From Flavivirga amylovorans (lineage in GTDB: Bacteria > Bacteroidota > Bacteroidia > Flavobacteriales > Flavobacteriaceae): DNA of 64,000 bases. Positions 19,235 through 31,016 of this stretch are shown in pieces. The notes beneath the pieces were generated by a model. It searched no databases, was not told where the DNA came from, and saw only the letters and a list, made by a program, of their open reading frames with translations. The translations under genes and the position numbers were made by a program. Position 1 is the stretch's first letter; each line of letters opens with the position of its first letter. Location of the stretch: contig NZ_JAUOEM010000005.1 in assembly GCF_030540875.1 (NCBI RefSeq), positions 1-64,000 of the forward strand. The letters are read 5' to 3'.

Positions 19235-20662
19235 TTAAACAGAAAGCTTCTTAGAGATGTCTTCAACATATTTTCTAAACTGTTTATCTGTTGAAGATAA
19301 ATTATCAACCGTTTTGCAAGCATGTAAAACAGTTGCATGGTCGCGTTTGCCTATTTGAGAACCAATACTTGCTAAGGAAGCTTTAGTGAATTTTTTTGCG
19401 AAAAACATAGCTAATTGACGTGCTTGAACGATATGTCGCTTCCTAGTTTTAGATTGTAGTGTGTCAACATCCATTTGGAAATAATCTGATACTACTTTTT
19501 GTATATAATCTATTGAAACTTCACGTTTAGTGTTCTTTACAAATTTCTCAACTATAACTCTAGCCAAGTCAATCGTAATTTCTTTTTTATTGAATGAAGA
19601 CTGTGCTATTAATGAGATTATAGCCCCTTCTAATTCTCTAACATTAGTTTTAATATTTTTGGCTACGTATTCAATAATATCTTCTGGCATTTCAACACCA
19701 TCTCGATATAATTTATTTTTAAGAATAGAAACTCTGGTTTCAAAGTCAGGTGTTTGTAATTCAGCAGAAAGTCCCCATTTAAAACGAGATAATAAACGTT
19801 GCTCTATATCTTGCATATCAACAGGAGCTTTATCGCTAGTTAAGATGACTTGCTTTCCATTTTGATGCAAATGATTAAATATATGGAAAAAGACATCCTG
19901 TGTTCCTGTTTTGCCAGAAAAGAATTGAACATCATCAATAATTAATACATCAATAATTTGATAAAAATGAATGAAGTCATTTCTGTTATTTTTCTTGACA
20001 GCGTCTATATATTGTTGTGTAAATTTCTCTGCAGAAATATATAAAACCGTTTTTTCAGGATATTTATCTTTTATATCGACACCGATAGCATGTGCTAAAT
20101 GTGTTTTACCTAGACCAACACCTCCAAAAACTAAAAGAGGATTAAAAGAGGTGCCTCCTGGTTTTGCAGAAACTGCTAATCCAGCACTACGCGCTAAACG
20201 GTTGGAATCTCCTTCTAGAAAGTTTTCAAAACTATAATTAGGATTAAGTTGAGATTCAATCTTAACATTTCTAATGCCAGGAATAACAAAAGGATTTCTT
20301 AGTTCTGGACTTTTATTATTAAAAGGAATGTCAACGTCTTGAGACTTTACCGAGCTTCTATTTGAACTAGGGATTTTTTCAGTAAAAGGTTGTTTATTGC
20401 CATACGTGTTTTCCATTTTTATAATGTAAACAAGTTTAGCAGTCTCTCCTAATTCCTTTGTAAGTGAAACCTTAAGGATTTTTACATAATGCTCTTCAAG
20501 CCATTCGTAAAAGAACTTACTAGGGACTTGAATGCTCAATGCATTATCTGTAAGCTTAACGGCTATGATAGGTTCAAACCAAGTTTTGTATGCTTGCGGT
20601 TGAATGTTATCCTTTATAAAATCTAGACAATTATCCCATACCGATTGCGCAGTTACACCCAT
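19235..20662 (-). CDS. dnaA: chromosomal replication initiator protein DnaA
   Basis: 475 residues with all four domains: the N-terminal interaction domain (VWDNCLDFIKDNIQPQAYKT), a variable linker (about 90-140), the AAA+ domain with Walker A GGVGLGKTHLAHAIG (about 179-193) and Walker B VLIIDDVQFF, and the C-terminal helix-turn-helix with signature GKRDHATVLHACKTV. It initiates replication by binding DnaA boxes at oriC. The 190-nt gap upstream does not contain a recognisable cluster of TTATnCACA boxes, so the origin is probably not here. No dnaN gene is adjacent. Confidence 0.98.
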   Translation of the reverse strand: MGVTAQSVWDNCLDFIKDNIQPQAYKTWFEPIIAVKLTDNALSIQVPSKFFYEWLEEHYVKILKVSLTKELGETAKLVYIIKMENTYGNKQPFTEKIPSSNRSSVKSQDVDIPFNNKSPELRNPFVIPGIRNVKIESQLNPNYSFENFLEGDSNRLARSAGLAVSAKPGGTSFNPLLVFGGVGLGKTHLAHAIGVDIKDKYPEKTVLYISAEKFTQQYIDAVKKNNRNDFIHFYQIIDVLIIDDVQFFSGKTGTQDVFFHIFNHLHQNGKQVILTSDKAPVDMQDIEQRLLSRFKWGLSAELQTPDFETRVSILKNKLYRDGVEMPEDIIEYVAKNIKTNVRELEGAIISLIAQSSFNKKEITIDLARVIVEKFVKNTKREVSIDYIQKVVSDYFQMDVDTLQSKTRKRHIVQARQLAMFFAKKFTKASLASIGSQIGKRDHATVLHACKTVDNLSSTDKQFRKYVEDISKKLSV

Positions 20663-20852
20663 TAGTTTACTAGTCGTTATTTATTAGTTAGTTTTATAAT
20701 AGAGAGAGTGAATTTCCCCCTGACCCAATTTACTTGCGGCAAATATGTGAACAAAATTCTTAAAAAAAAAATGATTTACTATTGAATTTCTAGAAATTTT
20801 TCCCCATGTTTAAGCTTATGCCGAAACTACGAAAAAAAAATTAATTATCCCT

Positions 20853-21251
20853 ATGAAAATCGACGAAATACAAATAAGAGTGAGATATGGTGAAACTGAC
20901 CAAATGGGAGTCGTGTATCACGGCAACTACGCACTATACCTTGAAATGGGAAGAGTAGAGTGGTTAAGAAAATTAGGAATTTCTTATAAAATGATGGAAG
21001 AAAGTGGGATCATGTTACCAGTAGTTTCTTTGAGTATAAACTATAAGAAATCAGCTAGTTATGATGATGTAATTAATGTAAAAACTCAACTAAAGAAAAC
21101 TCCTACGGTTAAGATAGAATTTGAATATGAAATCACCAATAAAGCAGGTGAAATTTTAACAACTGCTAGCACAATTTTGGTGTTTATTGATACGAAAACG
21201 AATAAGCCTACAAAAGCTCCAAAATATCTTTTAGACCTTTTAGAGGATTAG
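20853..21251 (+). CDS. acyl-CoA thioesterase, YbgC/4-hydroxybenzoyl-CoA thioesterase type
   Basis: A 132-residue hot-dog-fold enzyme. The active-site segment VRYGETDQMGVVYHGNYALY (about 9-28) contains the conserved Asp and the His-Gly-Asn of the YbgC/4HBT group, followed by the GRVEWLRKLGISY helix. It probably hydrolyses acyl-CoA thioesters in the cytoplasm; in E. coli YbgC is linked to the Tol-Pal genes, but no tol gene is near here. It is divergent from dnaA and convergent with the YigZ-like gene (TTAG overlap). Confidence 0.92.
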   Translation: MKIDEIQIRVRYGETDQMGVVYHGNYALYLEMGRVEWLRKLGISYKMMEESGIMLPVVSLSINYKKSASYDDVINVKTQLKKTPTVKIEFEYEITNKAGEILTTASTILVFIDTKTNKPTKAPKYLLDLLED

Positions 21252-21859
21252 AGTTTTTTTATGTTTATTTCGAATAAGTGGTTAAAAATTTCAAAAATAG
21301 ATTGCGCATCCTTTTTTCTCACCGAAATAATGATTTTACAATCCATTTCTAATACTTGATTGATCATATTTAAGTTTTTCTCTTTAATAATTCGCATGAC
21401 TTTATTCATATTCTTATAATCAAACGAAATGAGGTAGTCTATATTTATTGTTTTTTCTAAAATATTTGAATGCTCCAGTACTAATTGTGCTGTTGTTTTG
21501 TAAGCATTTATGAGTCCTCCAACTCCCAGTTTAACGCCTCCAAAATATCTAACCACGACAATTAAAATATTGGTAACATCAAAGGATTGTATTTGTCCAT
21601 AAATTGGCATACCAGCAGAATTGTTAGGCTCTCCATCGTCATTGGCGCGATAAGTCATGGTTTCTGTTCCTAATTGATAAGCGTAACACCAATGTCTGGC
21701 TGCATGATGTGTTTTTTTTAAGACTTCAATATGGGATTTTACATCGTCTTCTGTTAAAACTGGAAAGGCATAACCATAAAACTTACTATTTTTATCTTTA
21801 TAAAGTTTTTCTTCCGAAACCTTAAGGATTGTTTTATAGGTGTCTTTTATAGCATTCAT
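21248..21859 (-). CDS. YigZ/IMPACT family protein
   Basis: 203 residues. The N-terminal UPF0029/IMPACT domain carries KFYGYAFPV, HHAARHWCYAYQLG, RANDDGEPNNSAGMPI and VRYFGGVKLGVGGLINAY, an almost complete match to YigZ. The C-terminal half is the DUF1949-type ferredoxin-like domain. The family is conserved, with a possible link to translation control, but its biochemical role is unknown. Convergent with the thioesterase gene. Confidence 0.93.
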   Translation of the reverse strand: MNAIKDTYKTILKVSEEKLYKDKNSKFYGYAFPVLTEDDVKSHIEVLKKTHHAARHWCYAYQLGTETMTYRANDDGEPNNSAGMPIYGQIQSFDVTNILIVVVRYFGGVKLGVGGLINAYKTTAQLVLEHSNILEKTINIDYLISFDYKNMNKVMRIIKEKNLNMINQVLEMDCKIIISVRKKDAQSIFEIFNHLFEINIKKL

Positions 21860-21902
21860 TTTTACAATAATAAGGGTTTAAAAAGACGGTCTTGGTTTAA
21901 GA

Positions 21903-22517
21903 TTAATCAAAATAAGTTTTTTTTATGGAGAATAGGTCTACAATGTCTTCTGTTTTAGGATCGATATTCCAAACGTTAAGACCTAAATCTTTTGCTGTAT
22001 CTATATTGTCTGTATTATCATCAATAAAAAAACATTCGTTAGCCTTTAGTTTATGTTCGCTTAATACATGCTTGAAAATATCTTGATTCGGTTTTCTTAA
22101 ATGGATTTCGTGCGATAGATAGAACGCATCAAAATAGTTTTTAAATGTTTCGTAAAAGAGGATATGTTTTTTTATCCAATTAATATGAAGCTCATTCGTA
22201 TTGCTTAATAAAATGAGTTTGTATTTTGAATCTAATTTAAGTTGTTTTAAAAAATCTAAGCGTTGTACAGGGAAATCTTTTAGCATAAAATTCCAAATAT
22301 CGATTAGCTTGTCGGTTGAAAGTTTCGGGAAGTTTTCAGTGTAAAATTCTAGAAATTCATCAGTAGTAATAAGACCTTGTTCGTAAAAGCTGTTGAAAGC
22401 AATCATTTCTTTGGAAAAAGCATCAATCTCATAAGATTTGAGAGCATGTTGCATGTGACCATCTAGATCTAAATTGATAAATACATTTCCGAAATCGAAA
22501 ATAATGGTTTTAATCAT
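21903..22517 (-). CDS. HAD-superfamily hydrolase, subfamily IA
   Basis: 204 residues with the HAD motifs: I, IIFDFGNVFINLD (the first Asp is the nucleophile); II, LLSNTNELH; III, the Lys of LRKPNQDIFKHVL; and IV, CFFIDDNTDNIDTA. The helical cap between motifs I and II is of the C1 type. Close relatives are annotated as epoxide-hydrolase-like or alpha-D-glucose-1-phosphate phosphatase YihX-type enzymes, but the substrate cannot be read. Its start overlaps the end of ribD by 8 nt, so it may supply a phosphatase step in riboflavin synthesis, where a HAD phosphatase acts after RibD; this is inference. Confidence 0.88.
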   Translation of the reverse strand: MIKTIIFDFGNVFINLDLDGHMQHALKSYEIDAFSKEMIAFNSFYEQGLITTDEFLEFYTENFPKLSTDKLIDIWNFMLKDFPVQRLDFLKQLKLDSKYKLILLSNTNELHINWIKKHILFYETFKNYFDAFYLSHEIHLRKPNQDIFKHVLSEHKLKANECFFIDDNTDNIDTAKDLGLNVWNIDPKTEDIVDLFSIKKTYFD

Positions 22518-23514
22518 TTTTATAAATTTTAAGAATGTCGGATACGATTTTTTCTTCAGAAATTAGTTTACCTGAAAACTTAGGAGCTTTTAGACCTTCT
22601 TTAAATTTGGTGTTTCCAGTAAAAACTCTTGCTTCGTCCCATATATTTGCATCGATGAAGGTTTGCAGTGTTTTTTGACCGCCTTCTATAATTACAGATG
22701 TCATGTTATTTTGATATAAAATATCACAGATTTGTTGAGCTATATTTTTGTTGAAATCAATATTGTTTTTACTTATCGTTATTGTTTCAGCTTCATTATT
22801 AAAAATTGAAAGTTCTTTTGATAGTTTTTGGTCTTTATCTAATACAATTCGAATAGGATGATTCCCTTTCCAGTCTCTAACAGTTAGACTAGGGTTATCC
22901 TGTAAAGCAGTATTTGTTCCGACTAAAATAGCCTGTTCTTGAAACCTCCATTTATGAACCAATTGTCTTGAATATTTATTAGTAATCCAAACGGGTTTTT
23001 GTTCTTTTTTGCTTTTTGGTGCTATAAAACCATCATTGGTTTCTGCCCATTTTAAAATAATGTATGGACGCTTTTTATTGTGAAATGTAAAAAAGCGTTT
23101 ATGATGTTCTTTGCATGCCGTTTCTAAAACTCCAACAGTGACATGGCAATTAGCGTCTATGAGCTTTTTAATCCCCTTACCTGCAACTTTTATATTGTCA
23201 TCTATGCAGCCTATAACCACATTTGGAATTTTATGTTTAATAATAAGGTCGCTACATGGAGGTGTTTTTCCGTAATGTGAACAAGGTTCGAGTGTTACAT
23301 ATATGGTGGCTTCATTTAGTAAGGTTTTGTCTTTAACAGAATTTATAGCGTTCACTTCTGCATGATTACTACCATAAGAACTGGTGTAGCCTTCTCCTAT
23401 GATTTTGTCTTTGTGAACAATAACGCAACCGACCATAGGATTTGGTCTAGTAGTACCTAAGCCATTAGTGGCGATTTTTAAACATCGTTTTATGTATGAT
23501 TCGTTGGTAGTCAA
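22510..23514 (-). CDS. ribD: bifunctional pyrimidine deaminase/reductase RibD
   Basis: 334 residues. The N-terminal deaminase has the zinc site HAEVNAI and PCSHYGKTPPCS (His, then two Cys); the C-terminal reductase contains KWAETNDGFIAP, ILVGTNTALQDNPSLTVR and VIIEGGQKTLQTFIDANIWD. It performs the second and third steps of riboflavin synthesis. The length is normal. The downstream HAD gene overlaps it by 8 nt, and the LEA-like lipoprotein gene lies 4 nt upstream, so the three probably form one operon. Confidence 0.96.
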   Translation of the reverse strand: MTTNESYIKRCLKIATNGLGTTRPNPMVGCVIVHKDKIIGEGYTSSYGSNHAEVNAINSVKDKTLLNEATIYVTLEPCSHYGKTPPCSDLIIKHKIPNVVIGCIDDNIKVAGKGIKKLIDANCHVTVGVLETACKEHHKRFFTFHNKKRPYIILKWAETNDGFIAPKSKKEQKPVWITNKYSRQLVHKWRFQEQAILVGTNTALQDNPSLTVRDWKGNHPIRIVLDKDQKLSKELSIFNNEAETITISKNNIDFNKNIAQQICDILYQNNMTSVIIEGGQKTLQTFIDANIWDEARVFTGNTKFKEGLKAPKFSGKLISEEKIVSDILKIYKND

Positions 23515-23518
23515 TTAT

Positions 23519-23974
23519 TTATAATTTAATCTTTACATTTTCAGTTTTGTCAATATTATAAATAAAAGAAATCCCTAAAGCTTTATATGTGATATCGCCT
23601 TTATATTGCACTTTAATCTTTTTATTAAATAAACTACCAAGTAATCCGCTAAGATTTTTATCGCTAAAAATGCTATCGGTTGGAATATTCGCTTTCAACG
23701 GAATTGAAAATTCTTTTTTCGCAGGTACTTTAAAGCTTTTAGTTGATACTGTGGCCATTTCATTATCATTAACAAAAACCTTTATTTCATCAGTTTTCAA
23801 TTCGCCTCCAATATCATTTGGGTTTATAAAAAAAGCGTCGGCAGTTAAAGTTATATGTTTTGAGTTTGACTCCTTGACTTTAATATTTTCAACGTATAAA
23901 AACTCAGGTTTTTCACTCACTGAGCAGCTTGTTAAGGCAAATAATATTGTTGATAAAATAATGATGTTTTTCAT
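23519..23974 (-). CDS. LEA type 2-like lipoprotein
   Basis: 151 residues from the ATG at 23974: a signal with lipobox ALTSC (Cys near residue 16), then a single domain of the late-embryogenesis-abundant type 2 (WHy) beta-sandwich, with TADAFFINPNDIGGELKTDEIKVF and FSIPLKANIPTDS. Such domains occur in envelope proteins of unknown role. The open frame extends 10 codons upstream, but the signal peptide begins at 23974. It lies 4 nt upstream of ribD. Confidence 0.8.
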   Translation of the reverse strand: MKNIIILSTILFALTSCSVSEKPEFLYVENIKVKESNSKHITLTADAFFINPNDIGGELKTDEIKVFVNDNEMATVSTKSFKVPAKKEFSIPLKANIPTDSIFSDKNLSGLLGSLFNKKIKVQYKGDITYKALGISFIYNIDKTENVKIKL

Positions 23975-24029
23975 TCTATTTTTTTTAGTTTTAAGTATCT
24001 TCACTTATATAAAATACATCCTTTTAAAA

Positions 24030-24521
24030 GTGAGTAAAGATACTATAGTTATTCGAGAAATTCAGTTTGGAGATAATGAACAAATAGAGCAAATTATTAG
24101 AGATTGTTTTCACGAGTTCAAAATCCCTTTAGAAGGCACGGCGTATACAGATGAAGAAACTCCAAAGATGTTTGAGTCTTATCAGAATAGTAATGATGTT
24201 TACTATGTTATTGATGATAATGGTGAGATTTTAGGGGGTGGAGGTGTAAAACCTCTAAAAGATTTTGAAACTGATGTATGTGAAATTCAAAAGATGTATT
24301 TTTCCCCAAAAGTGAGAGGTAAAGGTTATGGTAAATTAATGTTTGAAAAATGTTTGAATTTTGCTAAGGAATTGGGGTATAGACAATGTTATATAGAATC
24401 TGCACCGCAACTTAAAGCGGCTATTCATATTTATGAAAGTTATGGTTTTAAACATTTGGAAGCGGGGTTAGGTAATACAGGGCATTATTCTTGTGGTGTC
24501 TGGATGATAAAGGACTTATGA
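24030..24521 (+). CDS. GNAT family N-acetyltransferase
   Basis: 163 residues from a GTG at 24030 (MSKDTIVIREIQFGDNEQI). Acetyl-CoA-binding motif KMYFSPKVRGKGYGKLMFEK (about 90-109), then CYIESAPQLKAAIHIYESYGF. Bacteroidota relatives occur as stand-alone acetyltransferases of unknown substrate. The longer open frame upstream runs antisense through the LEA-like gene and was discarded. It overlaps prmC by 4 nt (ATGA). Confidence 0.85.
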   Translation: MSKDTIVIREIQFGDNEQIEQIIRDCFHEFKIPLEGTAYTDEETPKMFESYQNSNDVYYVIDDNGEILGGGGVKPLKDFETDVCEIQKMYFSPKVRGKGYGKLMFEKCLNFAKELGYRQCYIESAPQLKAAIHIYESYGFKHLEAGLGNTGHYSCGVWMIKDL

Positions 24522-25390
24522 TGTTAAAAGAGATTCGGGAGGTATTTCATAAAGAGCTAGATGCTATTTATGTTAAGGAAGAGATAGATAGTTTCTTTTT
24601 TATATTAATTGACGCTTATTATTCAGTAACTAGAATGCAATTGGCCTTAGAGCCTGATTATAAGGTCGATGATCAAGAGCCAATTCTAAAGGCTTTACGA
24701 TTATTGAAACATGAAGAGCCTATACAATATATATTAGGAGAAACAGAGTTTTATGGATTGTCTTTTAAGGTAAACAGTCATGTACTAATTCCAAGGCCTG
24801 AAACAGAAGAACTTGTTGATTGGGTTTTAAAAGAAGCTAACAATAAACAGCAAACAGAAGACAATTATACACTATTAGATATTGGAACGGGTAGTGGGTG
24901 TATTGCTGTTTCATTGGCTAAAAGATTGCCAAAAGCAAAAGTATATGCTTTGGATGTTAGTAAAGAAGCTCTTAAAATAGCTAAACAAAATGCTGATTTG
25001 AATCATGTTACGATTGAATTTATTGAAGCAAGTATTTTAAATACAGAAACTATTAATTCTGGATTTAAAAACTTAAAATTTGATATTATTGTATCTAACC
25101 CTCCTTATATTAGAGAGCAAGAGAAGGAGCTGATGAAGCCTAATGTTGTAAATAACGAACCGCATTTAGCTTTATTTGTTAAAGATGAAAACCCTTTACA
25201 ATTTTACGAAGCTATTACGGAATTTGCCCTAAGTAGTCTAAAAGACACAGGATTATTGTTTTTTGAAATAAACGAATATTTAGGTAATGATATGATTCAA
25301 TTACTTAAAAAGAATGACTTTAATGATATAAAATTAAAACAAGATATCTTTAAAAAAGATAGAATGATAAAAGCTATGCTTATGGATTAA
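24518..25390 (+). CDS. prmC: peptide chain release factor N(5)-glutamine methyltransferase
   Basis: PrmC methylates the Gln of the GGQ motif in RF1/RF2. The N-terminal helical domain includes EEPIQYILGETEFYGL and HVLIPRPETEELVDWVL. The SAM-binding site is LLDIGTGSGCIAVSLAK, and the signature NPPYI (in IIVSNPPYIREQE) contacts the Gln substrate. 290 residues from the ATG at 24518, with ATG 24521 equally possible. The ATGA overlap shows coupling to the GNAT gene. The 3' end overlaps the convergent beta-mannosidase gene by 11 nt. Confidence 0.95.
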   Translation: MMLKEIREVFHKELDAIYVKEEIDSFFFILIDAYYSVTRMQLALEPDYKVDDQEPILKALRLLKHEEPIQYILGETEFYGLSFKVNSHVLIPRPETEELVDWVLKEANNKQQTEDNYTLLDIGTGSGCIAVSLAKRLPKAKVYALDVSKEALKIAKQNADLNHVTIEFIEASILNTETINSGFKNLKFDIIVSNPPYIREQEKELMKPNVVNNEPHLALFVKDENPLQFYEAITEFALSSLKDTGLLFFEINEYLGNDMIQLLKKNDFNDIKLKQDIFKKDRMIKAMLMD

Positions 25391-27845
25391 TAAAATCATT
25401 CAACGTTTTTATATTTAAACGATCTATAGATTGCGCATCTGTTTTAAATGTTACTGTTTTAGTCTCGTTTGGTAATAAATCAAAATAGTTATCATTAAAA
25501 AAGCCTTTCTCGTTAGTAAATAAAAAAACATCTTTTTGTAACACATCACTAAATAATTCTATGTTGAAACCAGTGTCTGTTTTGGTTATTTTTTCATTAA
25601 TGCTACCTTTTAGTAGCTTTAATGCTTTTGGTTTCGTTAAGTAGAATATTGAAGATGATTCATTAAAAGTCGAAACAAGAGTCGTTTTTGTAATGTCAAT
25701 ATCTTTTATGGGTAAACTATAAAATTGCTCGCTGCTGCTTGCTTTCGCTGTTATTGTTAAAGAATCAAGCCAGATAGTATTGCCGTTAAAGTCTATTAAT
25801 TTTAATGTTAACTTATTTTTAATGTCTTTAAGCTTATCATTAACTATAAACGTTTTAATAGTATCATTTTTTAACCTTGAAGAGGTTAAAACATCTTGAA
25901 AGGATTTTTTAGTTTTATAGTGTAATGCCTTCCAATTTCCAAAATTATCTAAACTAGACCAAGAAGCCACAGGCCAACAATCGTTAAGCTGCCAATATAA
26001 GGTGCCCATATTGTATGGCATAGCTCTACGTTGAGCTTCAAAACCTTTAGTCATCCCATAAGCTTGCAATATGTGGCTCATGTAAACATAGTCTTCGTCA
26101 TTTGCAGGCACTGGATAATCTCGCTCCATGTATTCTCTTATCAATTTAAAACCTCTGGGGTGTTTTTGATGGGTCGCAAAAGCATCAGAGCTTATGTCTA
26201 TGCTATCTTTTTGAGTTGCATATTTTATGGACTCGTAACTTGGGAAAGATTGGAAGCCAAATTCACTCATGAATCTCGGTATGCTGTCCTCAAGATGTTC
26301 AAAAGGATAAGCGCTATGCCAAATCCACCAATCATGAGCATCTCCTTCCTTTAAAAATTTTGGGTGTCTACGTCCGTGAAGAGGTGAGCTTGCCCAGTAA
26401 GATGTTTTATCTGAAAATTGGTTGACTACATTTGGCAAAATATCATCAAAAACTTTAAGGTAGTTGTTCCAGATTTCTTTTTTTTCAGATTCTGGACGGT
26501 CTTCTTGCCACCCCCAATTATGCCATGCTTCATCATTTTCATTATTACCACACCAAAGAGCAATGGATGCATGATTGCGTAATCTTATTACATTGTCTAC
26601 AGCTTCTTGCTTTACATTGTCTAAATAATCAGCATCTCCGGGGTACATGGCACAAGCAAACATGAAGTCTTGCCATATCAAAATACCTTTTTCATCGCAT
26701 AAATCATAAAAAACATCATTTTCATAAATACCACCTCCCCAAACTCTAAGCATATTCATATTGGCTTCGGTGACGGCGTTTAAAAGTTTGTTGTAATGTG
26801 AATTTGTTATCTGATTCTGAAAACTATGTTGTGGTATGTAATTGGCACCTTTCATGAAAACTGGTACGTCGTTTAATTTAAAGTAAAAAGACTGTCCGAT
26901 ACTATCCTTTTCAGTAACTAATTCAATAGTTCTTAATCCTTTTTTTACAGTATAGATATCTAAGATTGTATTTTCTTTCCTAAGTACAAATTTAAGGTTG
27001 TATAAATAAGGAGTGCCAAGGTTGTGTGTCCACCAGCGCTTAGGATCTTTAATTTCAAATTCGAATGAAGATGTATCTTTTGCATCGTAGGTTTTATTTA
27101 ATTTATTGTTAATATAAATATCGACTAAAAGATTTTCTTCAGCCTCGTATTTGTATTTTATGTTTGCAGAAAGTGATGCGATAGAGTCATTAATATACTT
27201 TTGTTGTACATATACATCTTTAATGTTTAAGTCGTTCCAAGCGGTTAAATAAACAGGTCTCCAGATCCCTGAAGTATTAAAAACCGGCCCCCAATCCCAG
27301 CCATATTGATATTGCGCCTTTCTGGTAAAGATTCTATTTCCTGCAGGAAGCTCGTATGGTAACTTAGCTTTCTCTTTATCTTCGAAAACGGTAGTGTTTT
27401 TAAAAATAATTTTCAATATGTTTTCAGACTTTAAAAAAGGTTTTACATCTGTTTCCCATTGTCTAAATGCATTATTTGTTTTAAGGATTAAACTGTCGTT
27501 TAGATATATAGAAGCGTATGTGTCTAGCCCTTCAAATTTAAGATCAATATGCTTTTTTTGAAGTATTTCTTCATTTAAATTGAATGCTGTTTTGTATTCC
27601 CAATCCTTTTCAGAAATCCATTGTAATTTCAATTCGTTATCCTTAACAAATGGATCTTCAATTAGTTTATTGTTAAGCAAATCGGAATGTACTTCTCCAG
27701 GAACTTTTGCATCTAGCCAAGTCGTGTCAATGGTGTTTTTAAAACTCCAATGATCATGTAGCATAATTTTTTTAGGAGTATCTTCTTTAGGCTGACAGCT
27801 AAACGCAATTATAGGCAGTATTATGTAAATATAATGATACTTCAT
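25380..27845 (-). CDS. glycoside hydrolase family 2 beta-mannosidase, lipoprotein
   Basis: 821 residues: a lipobox IAFSC near residue 17, a sugar-binding domain (WSFKNTIDTTWLDAKVPGEV), an immunoglobulin-like domain and a TIM barrel. The catalytic acid Glu lies in WCGNNENDEAW (about residue 435) and the nucleophile Glu in FMSEFGFQSFPS (about residue 527). RVWGGGIYENDVFYDLCDEK and MPYNMGTLYWQLNDCWPV are typical of beta-mannosidases. It should release mannose from mannan or N-glycan fragments, attached to the cell envelope. No SusCD pair or other glycosidase is adjacent, so it is not part of a polysaccharide utilisation locus here. Confidence 0.93.
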   Translation of the reverse strand: MKYHYIYIILPIIAFSCQPKEDTPKKIMLHDHWSFKNTIDTTWLDAKVPGEVHSDLLNNKLIEDPFVKDNELKLQWISEKDWEYKTAFNLNEEILQKKHIDLKFEGLDTYASIYLNDSLILKTNNAFRQWETDVKPFLKSENILKIIFKNTTVFEDKEKAKLPYELPAGNRIFTRKAQYQYGWDWGPVFNTSGIWRPVYLTAWNDLNIKDVYVQQKYINDSIASLSANIKYKYEAEENLLVDIYINNKLNKTYDAKDTSSFEFEIKDPKRWWTHNLGTPYLYNLKFVLRKENTILDIYTVKKGLRTIELVTEKDSIGQSFYFKLNDVPVFMKGANYIPQHSFQNQITNSHYNKLLNAVTEANMNMLRVWGGGIYENDVFYDLCDEKGILIWQDFMFACAMYPGDADYLDNVKQEAVDNVIRLRNHASIALWCGNNENDEAWHNWGWQEDRPESEKKEIWNNYLKVFDDILPNVVNQFSDKTSYWASSPLHGRRHPKFLKEGDAHDWWIWHSAYPFEHLEDSIPRFMSEFGFQSFPSYESIKYATQKDSIDISSDAFATHQKHPRGFKLIREYMERDYPVPANDEDYVYMSHILQAYGMTKGFEAQRRAMPYNMGTLYWQLNDCWPVASWSSLDNFGNWKALHYKTKKSFQDVLTSSRLKNDTIKTFIVNDKLKDIKNKLTLKLIDFNGNTIWLDSLTITAKASSSEQFYSLPIKDIDITKTTLVSTFNESSSIFYLTKPKALKLLKGSINEKITKTDTGFNIELFSDVLQKDVFLFTNEKGFFNDNYFDLLPNETKTVTFKTDAQSIDRLNIKTLNDFINP

Positions 27846-30163
<2,318 letters not shown>

Positions 30164-30174
30164 GTCAACTCAAA

Positions 30175-30217
30175 AATCGACGAAAAGCATTTTTTAATCG
30201 ATAAAAAGCATTTTTTT
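30175..30217 (+). repeat. tandem 21-bp repeat upstream of a membrane protein gene
   Basis: Two copies of aatcga(c/t)(g/a)aaaagcat followed by a T run, at 30175-30195 and 30196-30217. They lie about 36-78 nt upstream of the start point predicted from the -7 element at 30241. Their 21-bp period places both copies on the same DNA face. The word atcgataaaaag recurs at 31504-31515 ahead of the second multi-spanning membrane protein gene. Confidence 0.6.
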
Positions 30218-30240
30218 ATTATTTAATTGCAAAATTTGTC

Positions 30241-30248
30241 TATATTTG
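30241..30248 (+). promoter_or_regulatory. -7 element upstream of the membrane protein gene at 30272
   Basis: Reads tatatttg, an exact TAnnTTTG, giving a leader of about 20 nt. No -33 TTG at the normal spacing; the tandem repeat just upstream could bind an activator instead. Confidence 0.55.
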
Positions 30249-30271
30249 TTGACGAATCAAAAATCGCTATT

Positions 30272-31009
30272 ATGTACAAGTCGAAAGTCTTGGTGGGATG
30301 TGTTTTATTAATGTATGTTTTGTTCGTTGTTTATGAATTTAATGGCAACGAAACTATTTCGTATTGTTTAGATTGTTTAATCACTCCGTTAATAGCATTA
30401 ATATATGTGATTTTTGCCAAAAGGAAGAATATATTCTTTGTATTATTCATTTTATGTTATTCAATTTCAGACTTATTAGGGGTGGTTAGTTCTTATATAC
30501 CAGAAGATGAAATAAGTAATTTTGGAGATTTAGAATATTATATTGGTAATTCATTGTTTATAATGGCCTATGTGTTTTTAGTTATTAAGATTAGTAAATC
30601 GCTAAATCTATTTTATGTACTTAAAAATTTTAAAATTCATTTAGTTGTTTTAACAATTTTAAATATATACTTGGTCTATGTTTTACAAGTCATACTGAAT
30701 CCAAATATAAGCACACCAAATGAATACTATCTAGAAATGGTATATAATATTGTTATGCTTCTATTGCTATCTGTGGCGTTATTGAATTATTTTTACAGAG
30801 ATAACAAGAAGTCTTTATATCTATTTATAGGATCATTGTGTATTGTTTTTTCAGAAGTCATGCAAGTGGCGTATTTTTACATAGCACAAAGAAGTTTACT
30901 TAATTTTATTTCTACCACGCTCACGCTTGTTGCCTTTTATTTTTTCTATCAGCAATCAAAATTATTAAATGATTTGAATGAAGAAGAAAGATATATGGTA
31001 ATAGAATAA
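30272..31009 (+). CDS. multi-spanning membrane protein, possibly YhhN-related
   Basis: 245 residues with about seven or eight hydrophobic helices. It begins MYKSKVLVGCVLLMYVLFVV and contains LFILCYSISDLLGVV, which resembles the conserved (S/D)-rich second-helix motif of the YhhN/TMEM86 family. The resemblance is weak and the assignment uncertain. YhhN proteins include lysoplasmalogenases, but no activity can be inferred. The upstream 15 codons of open frame overlap the promoter and were rejected. A second, clearer YhhN-like gene lies at 31582 and shares an upstream motif. Confidence 0.6.
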   Translation: MYKSKVLVGCVLLMYVLFVVYEFNGNETISYCLDCLITPLIALIYVIFAKRKNIFFVLFILCYSISDLLGVVSSYIPEDEISNFGDLEYYIGNSLFIMAYVFLVIKISKSLNLFYVLKNFKIHLVVLTILNIYLVYVLQVILNPNISTPNEYYLEMVYNIVMLLLLSVALLNYFYRDNKKSLYLFIGSLCIVFSEVMQVAYFYIAQRSLLNFISTTLTLVAFYFFYQQSKLLNDLNEEERYMVIE

Positions 31010-31016
31010 ACTGTTG

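Noticed and set aside
20663-20852. Possible oriC next to dnaA
   Set aside because: No cluster of DnaA boxes (TTATnCACA-like) or AT-rich unwinding repeats was seen; the words found (ttatccctatg, tgtgaac) are too divergent.
23589-24029. Long 5' extension of the GNAT frame ending at 24521
   Set aside because: The extension is antisense to the LEA-like lipoprotein gene and has no GNAT similarity; GTG 24030 gives a normal-sized enzyme.
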